From Ramlibacter sp. (lineage in GTDB: Bacteria; Pseudomonadota; Gammaproteobacteria; Burkholderiales; Burkholderiaceae_C): a DNA stretch of 64,000 nucleotides. Shown in pieces: positions 41,633 to 51,653 of this stretch; positions within the stretch are counted from its first letter, which is position 1; each line of letters opens with the position of its first letter. Location: assembly GCA_019635435.1 (NCBI GenBank), contig JAHBZM010000001.1, positions 1,240,001 to 1,304,000 of the forward strand. Reading direction: 5' to 3'. Position numbers and translations under genes: made by a program. The notes beneath the pieces are model-generated. The model ran no database searches, had not been told where the DNA came from, and saw only the letters and a program-made list of their open reading frames with translations.

Positions 41633-41700
41633 CCGCAGGAGCCCCAGCCCGGTGGCGCGGGCCGTTTTGTTGAACTAACCGCCAATAAACAACCCCAACA

Positions 41701-41734
41701 AGGCGGGCACCTCGGCAGAGGGCCCGCCTTTTTT
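41701..41734 (+). terminator. rho-independent terminator after cytochrome c4
   Basis: GGCGGGC, a 12-base loop, GCCCGCC then TTTTTT. The stem starts 69 bases after the cytochrome stop and ends 20 bases before the resB start, so it would separate the two transcripts. Confidence 0.88.
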
Positions 41735-41753
41735 GTTTCCCACGGATTCCACC

Positions 41754-43868
41754 ATGTCAGTCTCCACCCAAGGGCTTCGCGTCAGGTCAGGCTCCCACGC
41801 CCTGCGGTCGATGGTGGAAGTGCTGTCGTCGATGCGGTTCTCGATCTCGCTGCTGACCATCATCTGCATCGCCTCGGTCATCGGCACCATCCTCAAGCAG
41901 CACGAGCCCCTGGGCAACTACGTCAACCAGTTCGGGCCGTTCTGGGCCCAGGTGTTCATGGCGGCCCGTCTCAATGCGGTGTACAGCGCCTGGTGGTTTT
42001 TGCTGATCCTCGCGTTCCTGGTGGCCAGCACCTCGCTGTGCATCGCGCGCAACACGCCCAAGATCCTGACCGACCTCAAGGTCTACAAGGAGAACATGCG
42101 TGAGCAGAGCCTGCAGGCGTTTCACCACCGGGCCGAGGCGGCGCTGGCCGAAGCCCCCGAAGCCGCCGCCCGACGCATCGGCGCGACCCTGGCCAGTGGC
42201 GGCTGGAAAGTGCGCCTGCAGCAGCGCGAACGGGGCTGGATGGTGGCGGCCAAGGCCGGCGCCGCCAACAAGCTGGGCTACATCGCGGCGCACAGCGCCA
42301 TCGTGCTGGTCTGCCTGGGCGGCCTGCTGGACGGCGACCTGATCGTGCGCGCGCAGATGCTGTTCAACGGCAAGACGCCGTACACCGGCGGGGGCCTGAT
42401 TTCGGATGTGAAGCCTGAGCACCGCCTGTCCGACCGCAACCCGACCTTTCGCGGCAACCTGCTGGTGGCCGAGGGCACGCAGTCGAGCACGGCCATCCTC
42501 AACCAGTCCGACGGCGTGCTGCTGCAGGAGCTGCCGTTCGCGATCGAGCTCAAGAAATTCATCGTCGAGCACTACTCGACCGGCATGCCCAAGCTGTTTG
42601 CCAGCGAGATCGTGATCCACGACAAGGCCACCGGCGAGCAGATCCCGGCGCGCGTGGAGGTCAACCACCCCGCGAGCTACCGCGGGGTCGAGATCTACCA
42701 GTCCAGCTTTGACGATGGCGGTTCCGCCGTCACGCTCAGGGCCGTGCCCATGAATGGCGTGAGCAAGCCGTTCGAGATTCAGGGCACCATTGGCGGCGCG
42801 TCGCAGCTCACCAAGGGCCAGGGCGACGGGGCTGAAAAACTGAGCCTGGAGTACACGGCGCTGCGGGTGATCAATGTCGAGAACTTCTCGGGCAATGGCA
42901 CCGGGGGCGTGGATGTGCGCAAGGTCGACCTGCGCGAATCCATCGATTCGCGCATGGGCGCCGCCAACAAGACCGCCACCAGGAAGGAACTGCGCAACGT
43001 GGGGCCGAGCATCACCTACAAGCTGCGCGACGCCGCCGGGCAGGCCCGCGAATTCCACAATTACATGCTGCCGGTGGACATGGGCGATGGCGTGCCGCTG
43101 TACCTCATGGGCATGCGTGACACACCGGCAGAGCCGTTCCGCTACCTGCGCATTCCCGCGGATGACCAGGGCGGGCTCGACGGCTTCCTGCGCCTGCGCC
43201 AGGCCCTGCAGGACCCGGCCTCGCGTGAACTGGCCGTGAAACGCTACGCCGCGCAGGCGACGGACCCGGCGCGGCCCGAGCTGGCGCTGCAACTGGCGGC
43301 GTCGGCCTCGCGTGCGCTGTCGCTGTTTGCCGGGGCCGAGCCGGGCAAGGGCGGCTCCACGCTCGGTGGCCTGCAGGCCGTGTCGGATTTCCTGGAGGCC
43401 AATGTGCCCGAGGCAGAACGCGCCCGCGCCGGAGACGTGCTGGTGCGTATCCTGACCGGCGTGCTGTATGAGCTGACCCAGCTGTCACGCGAACGCGCGG
43501 GCCTCAAGCCGCTGGTGCCCAGCGAACACACCCAGGGTTTCATGAGCCAGGCGGTGCTCGCGCTGTCGGATGTGCCGCTGTACCCCGCGCCCATGGCTTT
43601 CGAGCTCAAGGACTTCACCCAGGTGCAGGCCAGCGTGTTCCAGGTGGCGCGAGCCCCTGGCCACTACATTGTCTATCTGGGCTGCGCCTTGCTGATCCTG
43701 GGCGTTTTTGCCATGCTGTATGTCCGCGAGCGCCGGATCTGGGTCTGGATCACCGGCGGGGCCGACAGCGCGCAGGCCACGATGGCCCTGTCCAGCAACC
43801 GCAAGACCATGGACACTGACAAGGAATTCGAGATGCTCAAGACCAAACTGATCGGGGTGCAGCCATGA
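41754..43868 (+). CDS. resB: cytochrome c biogenesis protein ResB (system II)
   Basis: 704 residues from ATG 41754. N-terminal membrane helices (MRFSISLLTIICIASVIGT, YSAWWFLLILAFLVASTSLC), IRAQM and a large periplasmic domain (EIYQSSFDDGG, PVDMGDGVPLYLMG), closing with a last helix (HYIVYLGCALLILGVFAML). This is the ResB/Ccs1 part of the system II haem lyase, which attaches haem to apocytochromes c with CcsA. Overlaps ccsA by 4 bases. Confidence 0.93.
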   Translation: MSVSTQGLRVRSGSHALRSMVEVLSSMRFSISLLTIICIASVIGTILKQHEPLGNYVNQFGPFWAQVFMAARLNAVYSAWWFLLILAFLVASTSLCIARNTPKILTDLKVYKENMREQSLQAFHHRAEAALAEAPEAAARRIGATLASGGWKVRLQQRERGWMVAAKAGAANKLGYIAAHSAIVLVCLGGLLDGDLIVRAQMLFNGKTPYTGGGLISDVKPEHRLSDRNPTFRGNLLVAEGTQSSTAILNQSDGVLLQELPFAIELKKFIVEHYSTGMPKLFASEIVIHDKATGEQIPARVEVNHPASYRGVEIYQSSFDDGGSAVTLRAVPMNGVSKPFEIQGTIGGASQLTKGQGDGAEKLSLEYTALRVINVENFSGNGTGGVDVRKVDLRESIDSRMGAANKTATRKELRNVGPSITYKLRDAAGQAREFHNYMLPVDMGDGVPLYLMGMRDTPAEPFRYLRIPADDQGGLDGFLRLRQALQDPASRELAVKRYAAQATDPARPELALQLAASASRALSLFAGAEPGKGGSTLGGLQAVSDFLEANVPEAERARAGDVLVRILTGVLYELTQLSRERAGLKPLVPSEHTQGFMSQAVLALSDVPLYPAPMAFELKDFTQVQASVFQVARAPGHYIVYLGCALLILGVFAMLYVRERRIWVWITGGADSAQATMALSSNRKTMDTDKEFEMLKTKLIGVQP

Positions 43869-45184
43869 ACACAGCCACCATCACGCTGCACGAAGGATTT
43901 TTCTCGCGCCGCACTCTGGCCGACTGGCTGTTCGCGGCCCTGGTGGCCGCTGGCGGGCTGTTCGCGTTTTCGCGTTATGCGGGCTTCATGGATGTCTACG
44001 AAAAAGGCATCTTGCTGGCGGCCGTGCCGGCCACCGTCTGGATCGGCTGGTTCTGGCGGCCGCTGCGGGTGCTCATGGTGGTGGTGGCCGCGTTCGCGCT
44101 GATGGCCGTGGCCGCCTACCAGGGCAGCCTGGCGCGCGCCGAGCAGGTGTTCTGGCTCAAGTACTTTTTGTCCAGCCAGTCGGCCATCCTGTGGATGAGC
44201 GTGCTGTTCTTCATGAGCACGGCGTTCTACTGGATCGGCATGTTCGCGCGCGGGCAGAGCGCGACCATGGAACTGATCGGCTCGCGCCTGGCCTGGGTGG
44301 CCATCGGCATGGCGCTGATCGGGACCCTGGTGCGCTGGTATGAGAGCTACCTGATCGGCTCGGACGTGGGCCACATCCCGGTGAGCAACCTCTATGAGGT
44401 GTTCGTGCTGTTCTCGTGGCTCACAGCCGCGTTCTACCTCTACTTTGAAGACCAGTACAAGACCCGTGCGCTGGGCGCCTTCGTGATGCTGGTGGTCAGC
44501 GCGGCGGTGGGTTTCCTGCTCTGGTACACCGTGGTGCGCGGGGCCCATGAAATCCAGCCGCTGGTGCCGGCGCTCAAGAGCTGGTGGATGAAGCTGCATG
44601 TGCCGGCCAACTTCATTGGCTACGGCACGTTCTCGCTGTCGGCCATGGTGGCCTTTGCCTACCTGATCAAGCAGCAGGCCACCGAGACGCGCTGGCACAA
44701 GCTCACGCCGATCTGGCTGCTGGGCATGGCGCTGTGCTTTGTGCCCATTGCCTTCCGCCAACGCGGGGTGGCCGAGGCCGGCGGCAGCTACTGGGTGGGC
44801 TACGCGCTGATCTCCGCGCTGATTGCGGCGGGCATCCTGCTGGCCCGCAAGCGCATCGCCGGGCGCCTGCCGCCGCTGGAGGTGCTGGACGACGTGATGT
44901 ACAAGTCCATCGCCGTGGGCTTTGCCTTCTTCACCATTGCCACGGTGCTGGGCGCCCTGTGGGCCGCCGAGGCCTGGGGCGGCTACTGGAGCTGGGACCC
45001 CAAGGAGACCTGGGCGCTGATTGTCTGGCTCAACTACGCGGCCTGGCTGCACATGCGGCTCATGAAGGGCCTGCGTGGCGCGGTGTCGGCCTGGTGGGCG
45101 CTGGGGGGCCTGGCGGTGACTACTTTTGCCTTCCTGGGCGTGAACATGTTCCTCTCGGGCCTGCACAGCTACGGAACTTTGTGA
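43865..45184 (+). CDS. ccsA: cytochrome c biogenesis protein CcsA/CcsB
   Basis: 439 residues, about eight to ten membrane helices. The tryptophan-rich haem-handling motif appears as AWGGYWSWDPKETWALIVWL, and histidines in LHMRL and MKLHVPANF are candidate haem ligands. Completes the system II haem lyase with ResB. Followed by the MsrPQ pair. Confidence 0.95.
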   Translation: MNTATITLHEGFFSRRTLADWLFAALVAAGGLFAFSRYAGFMDVYEKGILLAAVPATVWIGWFWRPLRVLMVVVAAFALMAVAAYQGSLARAEQVFWLKYFLSSQSAILWMSVLFFMSTAFYWIGMFARGQSATMELIGSRLAWVAIGMALIGTLVRWYESYLIGSDVGHIPVSNLYEVFVLFSWLTAAFYLYFEDQYKTRALGAFVMLVVSAAVGFLLWYTVVRGAHEIQPLVPALKSWWMKLHVPANFIGYGTFSLSAMVAFAYLIKQQATETRWHKLTPIWLLGMALCFVPIAFRQRGVAEAGGSYWVGYALISALIAAGILLARKRIAGRLPPLEVLDDVMYKSIAVGFAFFTIATVLGALWAAEAWGGYWSWDPKETWALIVWLNYAAWLHMRLMKGLRGAVSAWWALGGLAVTTFAFLGVNMFLSGLHSYGTL

Positions 45185-45257
45185 CGCGCCGCGGGCCAGA
45201 CCAGGACGGGCGCTGCCCGGCTGCTCTGGCCTTGACTGTGCAGGGGGTGAAATCCTT

Positions 45258-45284
45258 GTAACCTTGTAAGAAGGGGACGCCGAA
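45258..45284 (+). promoter_or_regulatory. ECF-sigma-like promoter GTAACC-N17-CGAA before msrP
   Basis: GTAACC at 45258-45263 and CGAA at 45281-45284, 17 bases apart, about 47 bases upstream of msrP. This closely follows the GTAACC-N16-CGAA pattern known for SigF-type ECF factors of Caulobacter, and MsrPQ genes are ECF-controlled in some proteobacteria. The leading bases also include a tandem CCTTGTAA-CCTTGTAA. Confidence 0.4.
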
Positions 45285-45330
45285 GCCAGACCTAGCTTCA
45301 GACCCTTTTGAAAGATACAAGGACTTCACC

Positions 45331-46325
<995 letters not shown>

Positions 46326-46326
<1 letters not shown>

Positions 46327-46970
46327 TGGACACGGCCGCCAAAATGCCCCGGCGCGCCGCTGCCGTCGGTCCGCTGCTGCTGCATCCCGCGGCCAAGCCG
46401 CTGGTGTTTGTGGCGGCCCTCCTGCCTTTTGCCTGGCTGGTGTACGGTGCGTTTGCCGATGCCCTGGGGGCCAACCCCGCCGAGTACCTGATCCGTTCCA
46501 CCGGCGACTGGACCCTGCGCTTTTTGTGCATCACGCTGGCGGTGACCCCGGTGCGCACGCTGGCCGGCCTGCCGGCGCTCGCGCGCTTTCGCCGCATGCT
46601 GGGCCTGTTCACCTATTTTTATGTGGTGCTGCACCTGCTGAGCTACAGCTGGTTCGACATGGGCTTTGTCGTGGCCGACATCGCGAAGGACATCGTCAAG
46701 CGGCCGTTCATCCTGGTGGGCTTTGCCGGGTTCGTGCTGCTCACTCCGCTGGCGGCCACGTCGTTCAACCGCGCCATCAAGGCGCTGGGCGCCCGGCGCT
46801 GGCAACTGCTGCACAAGCTGGTCTATGTGATTGCCGGGCTTGGCATCCTGCATTTTTTCTGGATGCGGGCAGGCAAGAACAACTTTGCAGAAGTGGCGGT
46901 CTACGCCGCCATCCTGGGGACGCTGCTGGGCTGGCGCCTGGTGCAGTTTCTGAAGAAAAAGAGGCTGTAG
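46326..46970 (+). CDS. msrQ: haem-binding membrane subunit MsrQ
   Basis: 214 residues, about six membrane helices (LVFVAALLPFAWLVYGAF, LLGLFTYFYVVLHLLSY-like region with His, and WQLLHKLVYVIAGLGILHFF with His pair). It belongs to the ferric-reductase-like family and passes electrons from the quinone pool or flavin reductase to MsrP. Its TAG stop lies inside dispersed repeat 2, copy 3. Confidence 0.93.
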
Positions 46971-47005
46971 TCCAGGCCAGCCGGCCACTGCGTGCTATAT
47001 AAAAC
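46961..47005 (-). repeat. dispersed repeat family 2, copy 3 (overlaps msrQ stop)
   Basis: On the minus strand: ATATAGCACG, variable middle, CTGGACTACAGCCTC. The complement of CTACAG provides the CTG TAG end of msrQ, so the repeat supplies the stop codon. Space to the lysA stop is 9 bases. Confidence 0.65.
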
Positions 47006-47013
47006 GTAGCAAG

Positions 47014-48291
47014 TCAGCGCACCAGATGCTCGGCGCGCATCTGGTCCGCGGCGGTTTCGCGTTCCCGGATCAGGTGTGCGCGGGCGCCATCCACCAGCAC
47101 TTCTGCCGCGCGCCCCCGGGTGTTGTAGTTGCTGGCCATGCTCATGCAATAGGCGCCGGCCGACAGCACGGCCAGCAGGTCGCCGGGCTGCACGGCCAGC
47201 TCCCGGTCGCGGCCAATCCAGTCGCCGCTCTCGCACACCGGGCCCACCACGTCGTAGGTGCCGCTGGGGCCCTCGCGCCGCGCCACGGGCACGATGGCAT
47301 GGAAGGCCTGGTACATTGCGGGCCGCGGCAGGTCGTTCATGGCCGCGTCGATGATGCAGAAGTTCTTCTGCTCGCCGGGCTTGAGGTAAAGCACTTCGGT
47401 CAGGCAGACGCCGGCATTGCCCACCAGCGAGCGGCCGGGCTCGATCATGAACTCGCGGTCACCGAAACCACGTGCATCCAGCTTGTCGAAAAGCCGGCGC
47501 CACAGCGCGTCGGCGGCCGGCGGCTGGTCGCCGTTGTAGTTGATGCCCAGGCCGCCGCCAAAGTCGATGTGCTGCAGCGTGATGCCGGCCGCTTCGACCG
47601 ATTCAACGAGGTCAAGCACGCGGTCCATGGCGTCGAGGTAGGGCGTCTCGTCGGTGATCTGCGAGCCGATGTGGCAGTCGATGCCCACCACCTTCAGGCC
47701 AGGCAAGGCCGCGGCGCGCCGGTAGGTTTCAAGCGCGCGCTCGTGGGCCACGCCGAACTTGTTGCCTTTCAGGCCCGTGGAGATGTAAGGATGGGTCTTG
47801 GGGTCCACGTTCGGGTTCACGCGGATGCTGACCGGGGCTGTGGCGCCCGCGGCCTGGGCCACCTCGTTGAGCACCTCGAGCTCGGCTTCGCTCTCGACAT
47901 TGAAGCAGCCGATGCCGGCCTGCAGCGCCTGGCGCATTTCAGCCCGCGTCTTGCCCACGCCCGAAAAAATCACCTTGGCAGGGTCGCCGCCCGCGGCCAG
48001 CACGCGCTGCAGTTCGCCCCCCGAGACGATGTCAAAGCCGCAGCCGGCCTGGGCGAACACCTGCAGCACGCCCAGCGATGAATTGGCCTTCATGGCGTAG
48101 CAGATGCGGGCCTTGCGGCCGGCAAAGCCGCGCTGGTAGGCCGCCAGGGCTTCGAGCATGGCGGCCCTGGAGTACACGAACAGCGGCGTGCCGTGGGCCT
48201 GCGCGAGCTCATGCAGGCTGGTTTGCTCAATGCGCAGGTCGTTGCCATGGAAGGCAAGGTGAGGGTGGCCGGGGAGCAGGGAATCGTTCAT
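47014..48291 (-). CDS. lysA: diaminopimelate decarboxylase
   Basis: 425 residues. YAMKANSSLGVLQVFAQAGC carries the PLP lysine (AMKAN), FSGVGKTRAEM and GIDCHIGSQITDETPYLDAM follow, then IDFGGGLGINYN (phosphate loop) and PVCESGDWIGRDREL with the catalytic Cys. Final lysine step: meso-DAP to lysine. On many betaproteobacterial chromosomes it sits downstream of lptM as here. Confidence 0.96.
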   Translation of the reverse strand: MNDSLLPGHPHLAFHGNDLRIEQTSLHELAQAHGTPLFVYSRAAMLEALAAYQRGFAGRKARICYAMKANSSLGVLQVFAQAGCGFDIVSGGELQRVLAAGGDPAKVIFSGVGKTRAEMRQALQAGIGCFNVESEAELEVLNEVAQAAGATAPVSIRVNPNVDPKTHPYISTGLKGNKFGVAHERALETYRRAAALPGLKVVGIDCHIGSQITDETPYLDAMDRVLDLVESVEAAGITLQHIDFGGGLGINYNGDQPPAADALWRRLFDKLDARGFGDREFMIEPGRSLVGNAGVCLTEVLYLKPGEQKNFCIIDAAMNDLPRPAMYQAFHAIVPVARREGPSGTYDVVGPVCESGDWIGRDRELAVQPGDLLAVLSAGAYCMSMASNYNTRGRAAEVLVDGARAHLIRERETAADQMRAEHLVR

Positions 48292-48420
48292 GGCAGTCTG
48301 GGGAATCGGGAAATCTTAGGCGGGCGAGGCGGGTGAGGCCATGGGCAATTCAAGGTCGTGCGCCGGGAGCGCGATGGATTTGACGGTGGCAGCGGGCCGT
48401 GGCGGACAGAATGCCGGCGC

Positions 48421-48645
48421 TCAGCGCGACGGGGTGCTGGCCGGGGCCGCGGGTGCCGGGGCCGCGTCCCGCGAGCCTGGCGCAAGCGTCTCGGGCAGGG
48501 TCGCGCGGCGGGCGGCCGCCGGATCGGTGGGCAGGTACAGCGGACCCTTCTGGCCACAGGCGCCCAGGACAACCGTGCTCGCGGCAAGGGCAAACGGCAG
48601 GGCCCGGGTGGCGGTGCTGACTAGAATCCGGGAGAGTTTCAACAT
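48421..48645 (-). CDS. lptM: LPS translocon maturation lipoprotein LptM (YifL-like)
   Basis: 74 residues from ATG 48645. Signal peptide and lipobox STVVLGACGQKGPLYLP, the GQKGPLYLP after the Cys being the recognised LptM signature; an Ala/Pro-rich tail follows. In E. coli LptM helps disulfide maturation of LptD. It sits between the convergent-facing lysA and divergent cyaY, as in relatives; start codons of lptM and cyaY are 12 bases apart. Confidence 0.9.
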   Translation of the reverse strand: MLKLSRILVSTATRALPFALAASTVVLGACGQKGPLYLPTDPAAARRATLPETLAPGSRDAAPAPAAPASTPSR

Positions 48646-48657
48646 GGCGAAATTGTA

Positions 48658-48987
48658 ATGACCGATCCCGAGTTCATGGACCGCGCCGAGGCGCTGCTGC
48701 GGCACATCGAATCGGCCTGCGACCGCATCAATGACCAGACCGATGCCGACATTGACAACCAGCGGGTCGGCGGCATGGTCACGCTGACGTTTCCCAACGG
48801 CAGCCAGATCATCGTCAACCTGCAAAAGCCCTTGCATGAAGTCTGGATGGCCGCGCGGGCCGGCGGCTTCCACTACAAATTCGACGGCCGGTCCTGGATG
48901 GACACCAAGGGCCAGGGTGAGTTCCTGGCCCATCTGTCGCGCTACGCGAGCGAGCAGGGGGCCCAGCGCCTGGACTTCAGTTCCTGA
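48658..48987 (+). CDS. cyaY: iron-sulfur assembly protein CyaY (frataxin)
   Basis: 109 residues, usual length. DPEFMDRAEALLRHIESACD is the acidic first helix, DNQRVGGMVTLTFPNGSQII the sheet, PLHEVWMAARAGGFHYKFDG and WMDTKGQGEFLAHLSRYAS complete the frataxin fold. It modulates iron delivery or cysteine desulfurase rate. Its 3' end overlaps mrcA by 11 bases on the opposite strand. Confidence 0.95.
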   Translation: MTDPEFMDRAEALLRHIESACDRINDQTDADIDNQRVGGMVTLTFPNGSQIIVNLQKPLHEVWMAARAGGFHYKFDGRSWMDTKGQGEFLAHLSRYASEQGAQRLDFSS

Positions 48988-51382
48988 ACAGGTCCAGGAT
49001 GCTCTTTTTCTCGTCCGCTGGCGGCAGCGCAAGCTTGGGCGGCTGGCTCCCGTCGGGCCCGATCAGGCTTTTGTCTTCCAGGCCCAGGCTGCTGACGCCC
49101 GAACCGCGCGCGTATTCGTCGTAGTACCACTCGCCGCCCACATTGATCACGCCTTCGGGCGCTGAAGGTTCGGTCACCGGAACGCCCTTGAGCGCCGTTT
49201 CCATGTAGGTGATCCAGACCGGCAGGCTGAGGCGCCCCCCGGTTTCGCTCTCGCCCAGCGACCTGGGCGTGTCATAGCCCATCCAGACAATGGCCGTGAG
49301 CGTGGGCTGGAAGCCGGCGAACCAGTTGTCGATGGCGTCATTGGTGGTGCCGGTCTTGCCATACAGGTCCGTCCGCTTGAGCGTGGCCTGGGCGCGCGCC
49401 GCGGTGCCCGAGCGCGCCACTTCCTGCAGCAGCCGGTCCATGATGAAGGCGTTGCGCGCGTCGATGGCCCGCACCGACTCGTTGAGCAGGGGGGGCTGGC
49501 TGTCGACCAGGATCTTGCCCTTCTGGTCGACGATCCGGGTGATCAGCCACGGGTTGACGCGGTAGCCGCCATTGGCGAAGACCGAATAGGCGGTGGCCAT
49601 CTGCATCGGGGTCACGGACCCCGCGCCCAGCGCCATGGTCAGGTAGGCCGGGTGGCGCTCGGCCTCGAAGCCAAAGCGCGTGATCCAGTCCTGGGCGTAT
49701 TGCGCGCCCACGGACTGCAGGATGCGGATGGACACCATGTTCTTGGACTTGGCCAGCGCGGCATGCAGCGCCATGGGGCCCTCGAACTTGCCGTCGTAGT
49801 TCTTGGGTTCCCAGGGCTGGCCGCCGGTCACGCCGGCATCGAAGAACAGCGGCGCATCGTTGACGATGGTGGACGGCGTGAAGCCTTTTTCCAGCGCCGA
49901 TGAATAGATGAAGGGCTTGAAACTCGAACCTGGCTGGCGCCAGGCCTGGGTGACGTGGTTGAACTTGTTCTTGTTGAAATCAAACCCGCCCACCAGCGCG
50001 CGGATCGCGCCATCACGCGGGTCCATCGAGACGAAGGCGCCCTCGACCTCGGGCAGCTGGGTGATTTCCCAGGTGTTCTTGGGCGTCTTCACGACGCGGA
50101 TCACGGCGCCCCGGCGGATCTTGATCTTGGGCGGTGCCTTGTCGGACAGGCCGGACTGCGCAGGCCGCAGGCCCTCGCCGGTGATCTCGACCGTTTCGTC
50201 GTTCTGGCGCACCGCGATGATTTTCTTGGGGCTGGCTTCCAGCACCACGGCAGACATCACGTCGCCGTTGTCGGGGTGGTCGTTCAGGGCATCATCGATC
50301 GCGTCATCCAGTTCCTTGGCGCCGGCGGGCAGCTCCACGAACTTCTCGGGGCCACGGTAGATCTGGCGCCGCTCGTAGTCCATGATCCCCTTGCGCAGGG
50401 CTTTGTACGCCACGTCCTGGTCCACGGCCTTGAGCGTGGTGTAGACATTCAGGCCGCGCGTGTAGGTCTCGTCACCGTACTGGGCGTGCACCAGTTGCCG
50501 CACGGTTTCGGCCACAAACTCCGCGTGGATGCGCGCGTTGTCGGGCCCGGACCGCACATGCAGATCCTCCTTGCGGGCCGCCTCGGCCTGCGCAGCCGTG
50601 ATGAAGCCGTTTTCCTCCATGCGGCTGATGATGTAGAGCTGGCGGACCCGGGCGCGCTTGGGGTTGGAGATCGGGTTGTTGCCCGAAGGGGACTTGGGCA
50701 GGCCGGCCAGCATCGCGGCCTCAGCCACGCTGATGTCCTTGAGCGGTTTGCCGAAGTAGGCTTCGCAGGCCGCGGCGAAGCCGTAGGCCCGGTTGCCCAG
50801 GAAAATCTGGTTCATGTAGATTTCAAGAATCTGGTCCTTCGAAAGAAGGTGCTCCAGCTTGAAAGTCAGCAGGATCTCGTAGATCTTGCGGGTGTAGGTC
50901 TTTTCCGAGGACAGGTAAACATTGCGGGCGACCTGCATGGTGATGGTCGAAGCGCCCTGGCTCTTGAAGCGCCCCATGTTGGCCAGCCCGGCGCGGATGA
51001 CGCCTAGGTAGTCCACCCCGCCATGGGAATAGAAGCGCGCGTCTTCAATGGCCAGGACGGCATCCTTCATCACTTTGGGAATCTCGGCGATGGGAGTCAG
51101 GTTGCGGCGCTCCTCGCCGAATTCACCCAGCAAGACGCCATCGGACGTGAAGACGCGCAGCGGCAGCTTGGGGCGGTAGTCGGACAGGTCGGAGATGTCC
51201 GGCAGGTTGGGATAGGCAACCGCCAGGGCTACGGCCACCAGCAACATCAGTGACAACGCCCCCGCCAGTGCCGTCGCCGACACCCAGAAACCAATGCGGA
51301 TCAGCCAGCCCAGCCACAATGGACGTTTTGCTCGGGATGCGCGCGACTCGCCGGGCTCGGCAGATGGTGTGGTGTTAGGCAT
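48977..51382 (-). CDS. mrcA: penicillin-binding protein 1A
   Basis: 801 residues. One N-terminal membrane helix (GFWVSATALAGALSLMLLVA), the GT51 transglycosylase (AIEDARFYSHGGVDYLGVIR, QGASTITMQVARNVYLS, MNQIFLGNRAYG), an OB-like insert, then the transpeptidase with GSSFKPFIY (SxxK), SKN and KTGTTND. It polymerises and cross-links peptidoglycan. Divergent from the pilM operon, the usual betaproteobacterial arrangement. Confidence 0.97.
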   Translation of the reverse strand: MPNTTPSAEPGESRASRAKRPLWLGWLIRIGFWVSATALAGALSLMLLVAVALAVAYPNLPDISDLSDYRPKLPLRVFTSDGVLLGEFGEERRNLTPIAEIPKVMKDAVLAIEDARFYSHGGVDYLGVIRAGLANMGRFKSQGASTITMQVARNVYLSSEKTYTRKIYEILLTFKLEHLLSKDQILEIYMNQIFLGNRAYGFAAACEAYFGKPLKDISVAEAAMLAGLPKSPSGNNPISNPKRARVRQLYIISRMEENGFITAAQAEAARKEDLHVRSGPDNARIHAEFVAETVRQLVHAQYGDETYTRGLNVYTTLKAVDQDVAYKALRKGIMDYERRQIYRGPEKFVELPAGAKELDDAIDDALNDHPDNGDVMSAVVLEASPKKIIAVRQNDETVEITGEGLRPAQSGLSDKAPPKIKIRRGAVIRVVKTPKNTWEITQLPEVEGAFVSMDPRDGAIRALVGGFDFNKNKFNHVTQAWRQPGSSFKPFIYSSALEKGFTPSTIVNDAPLFFDAGVTGGQPWEPKNYDGKFEGPMALHAALAKSKNMVSIRILQSVGAQYAQDWITRFGFEAERHPAYLTMALGAGSVTPMQMATAYSVFANGGYRVNPWLITRIVDQKGKILVDSQPPLLNESVRAIDARNAFIMDRLLQEVARSGTAARAQATLKRTDLYGKTGTTNDAIDNWFAGFQPTLTAIVWMGYDTPRSLGESETGGRLSLPVWITYMETALKGVPVTEPSAPEGVINVGGEWYYDEYARGSGVSSLGLEDKSLIGPDGSQPPKLALPPADEKKSILDLFRN

Positions 51383-51653
51383 GAAAACTCGCGTAAGGTC
51401 CCGTTGGCATTATAAAAACCGGCACCTGTGCCGCCTGCAACCCGGGATTTTGCTGCCGGGAAAGCGCTCCGCCAAGGCGATCACCCGGGGCGCCAAGCTG
51501 CTCAGTATGCCAGTACCGAACGTCAGTTTTTGGCAACGCTCGAAAGCAGTCAAAACGGAAAAAACCTTTGCCGGACAAGGAGCTTACTGCTAGCATTCAA
51601 GTGAATTCTTAAGTTTGTTACACCTGTTGCCGGGTGGATTTCAGGGGACTGTC
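51383..51653. promoter_or_regulatory. divergent mrcA / pilM promoter region
   Basis: A 271-base gap between mrcA and the pil operon. It becomes AT-rich near 51590-51630 (GCTAGCATTCAAGTGAATTC then TTAAGTTTGTTACACC), a likely promoter zone for pilM. ATTCAAGTGAAT contains the inverted ATTCA-AG-TGAAT. I found no sigma54 box. Confidence 0.4.

Noticed and set aside
48646..49032. Longer minus-strand frame upstream of lptM
   Set aside because: Shadow of cyaY; lptM starts at 48645 with a proper signal peptide.
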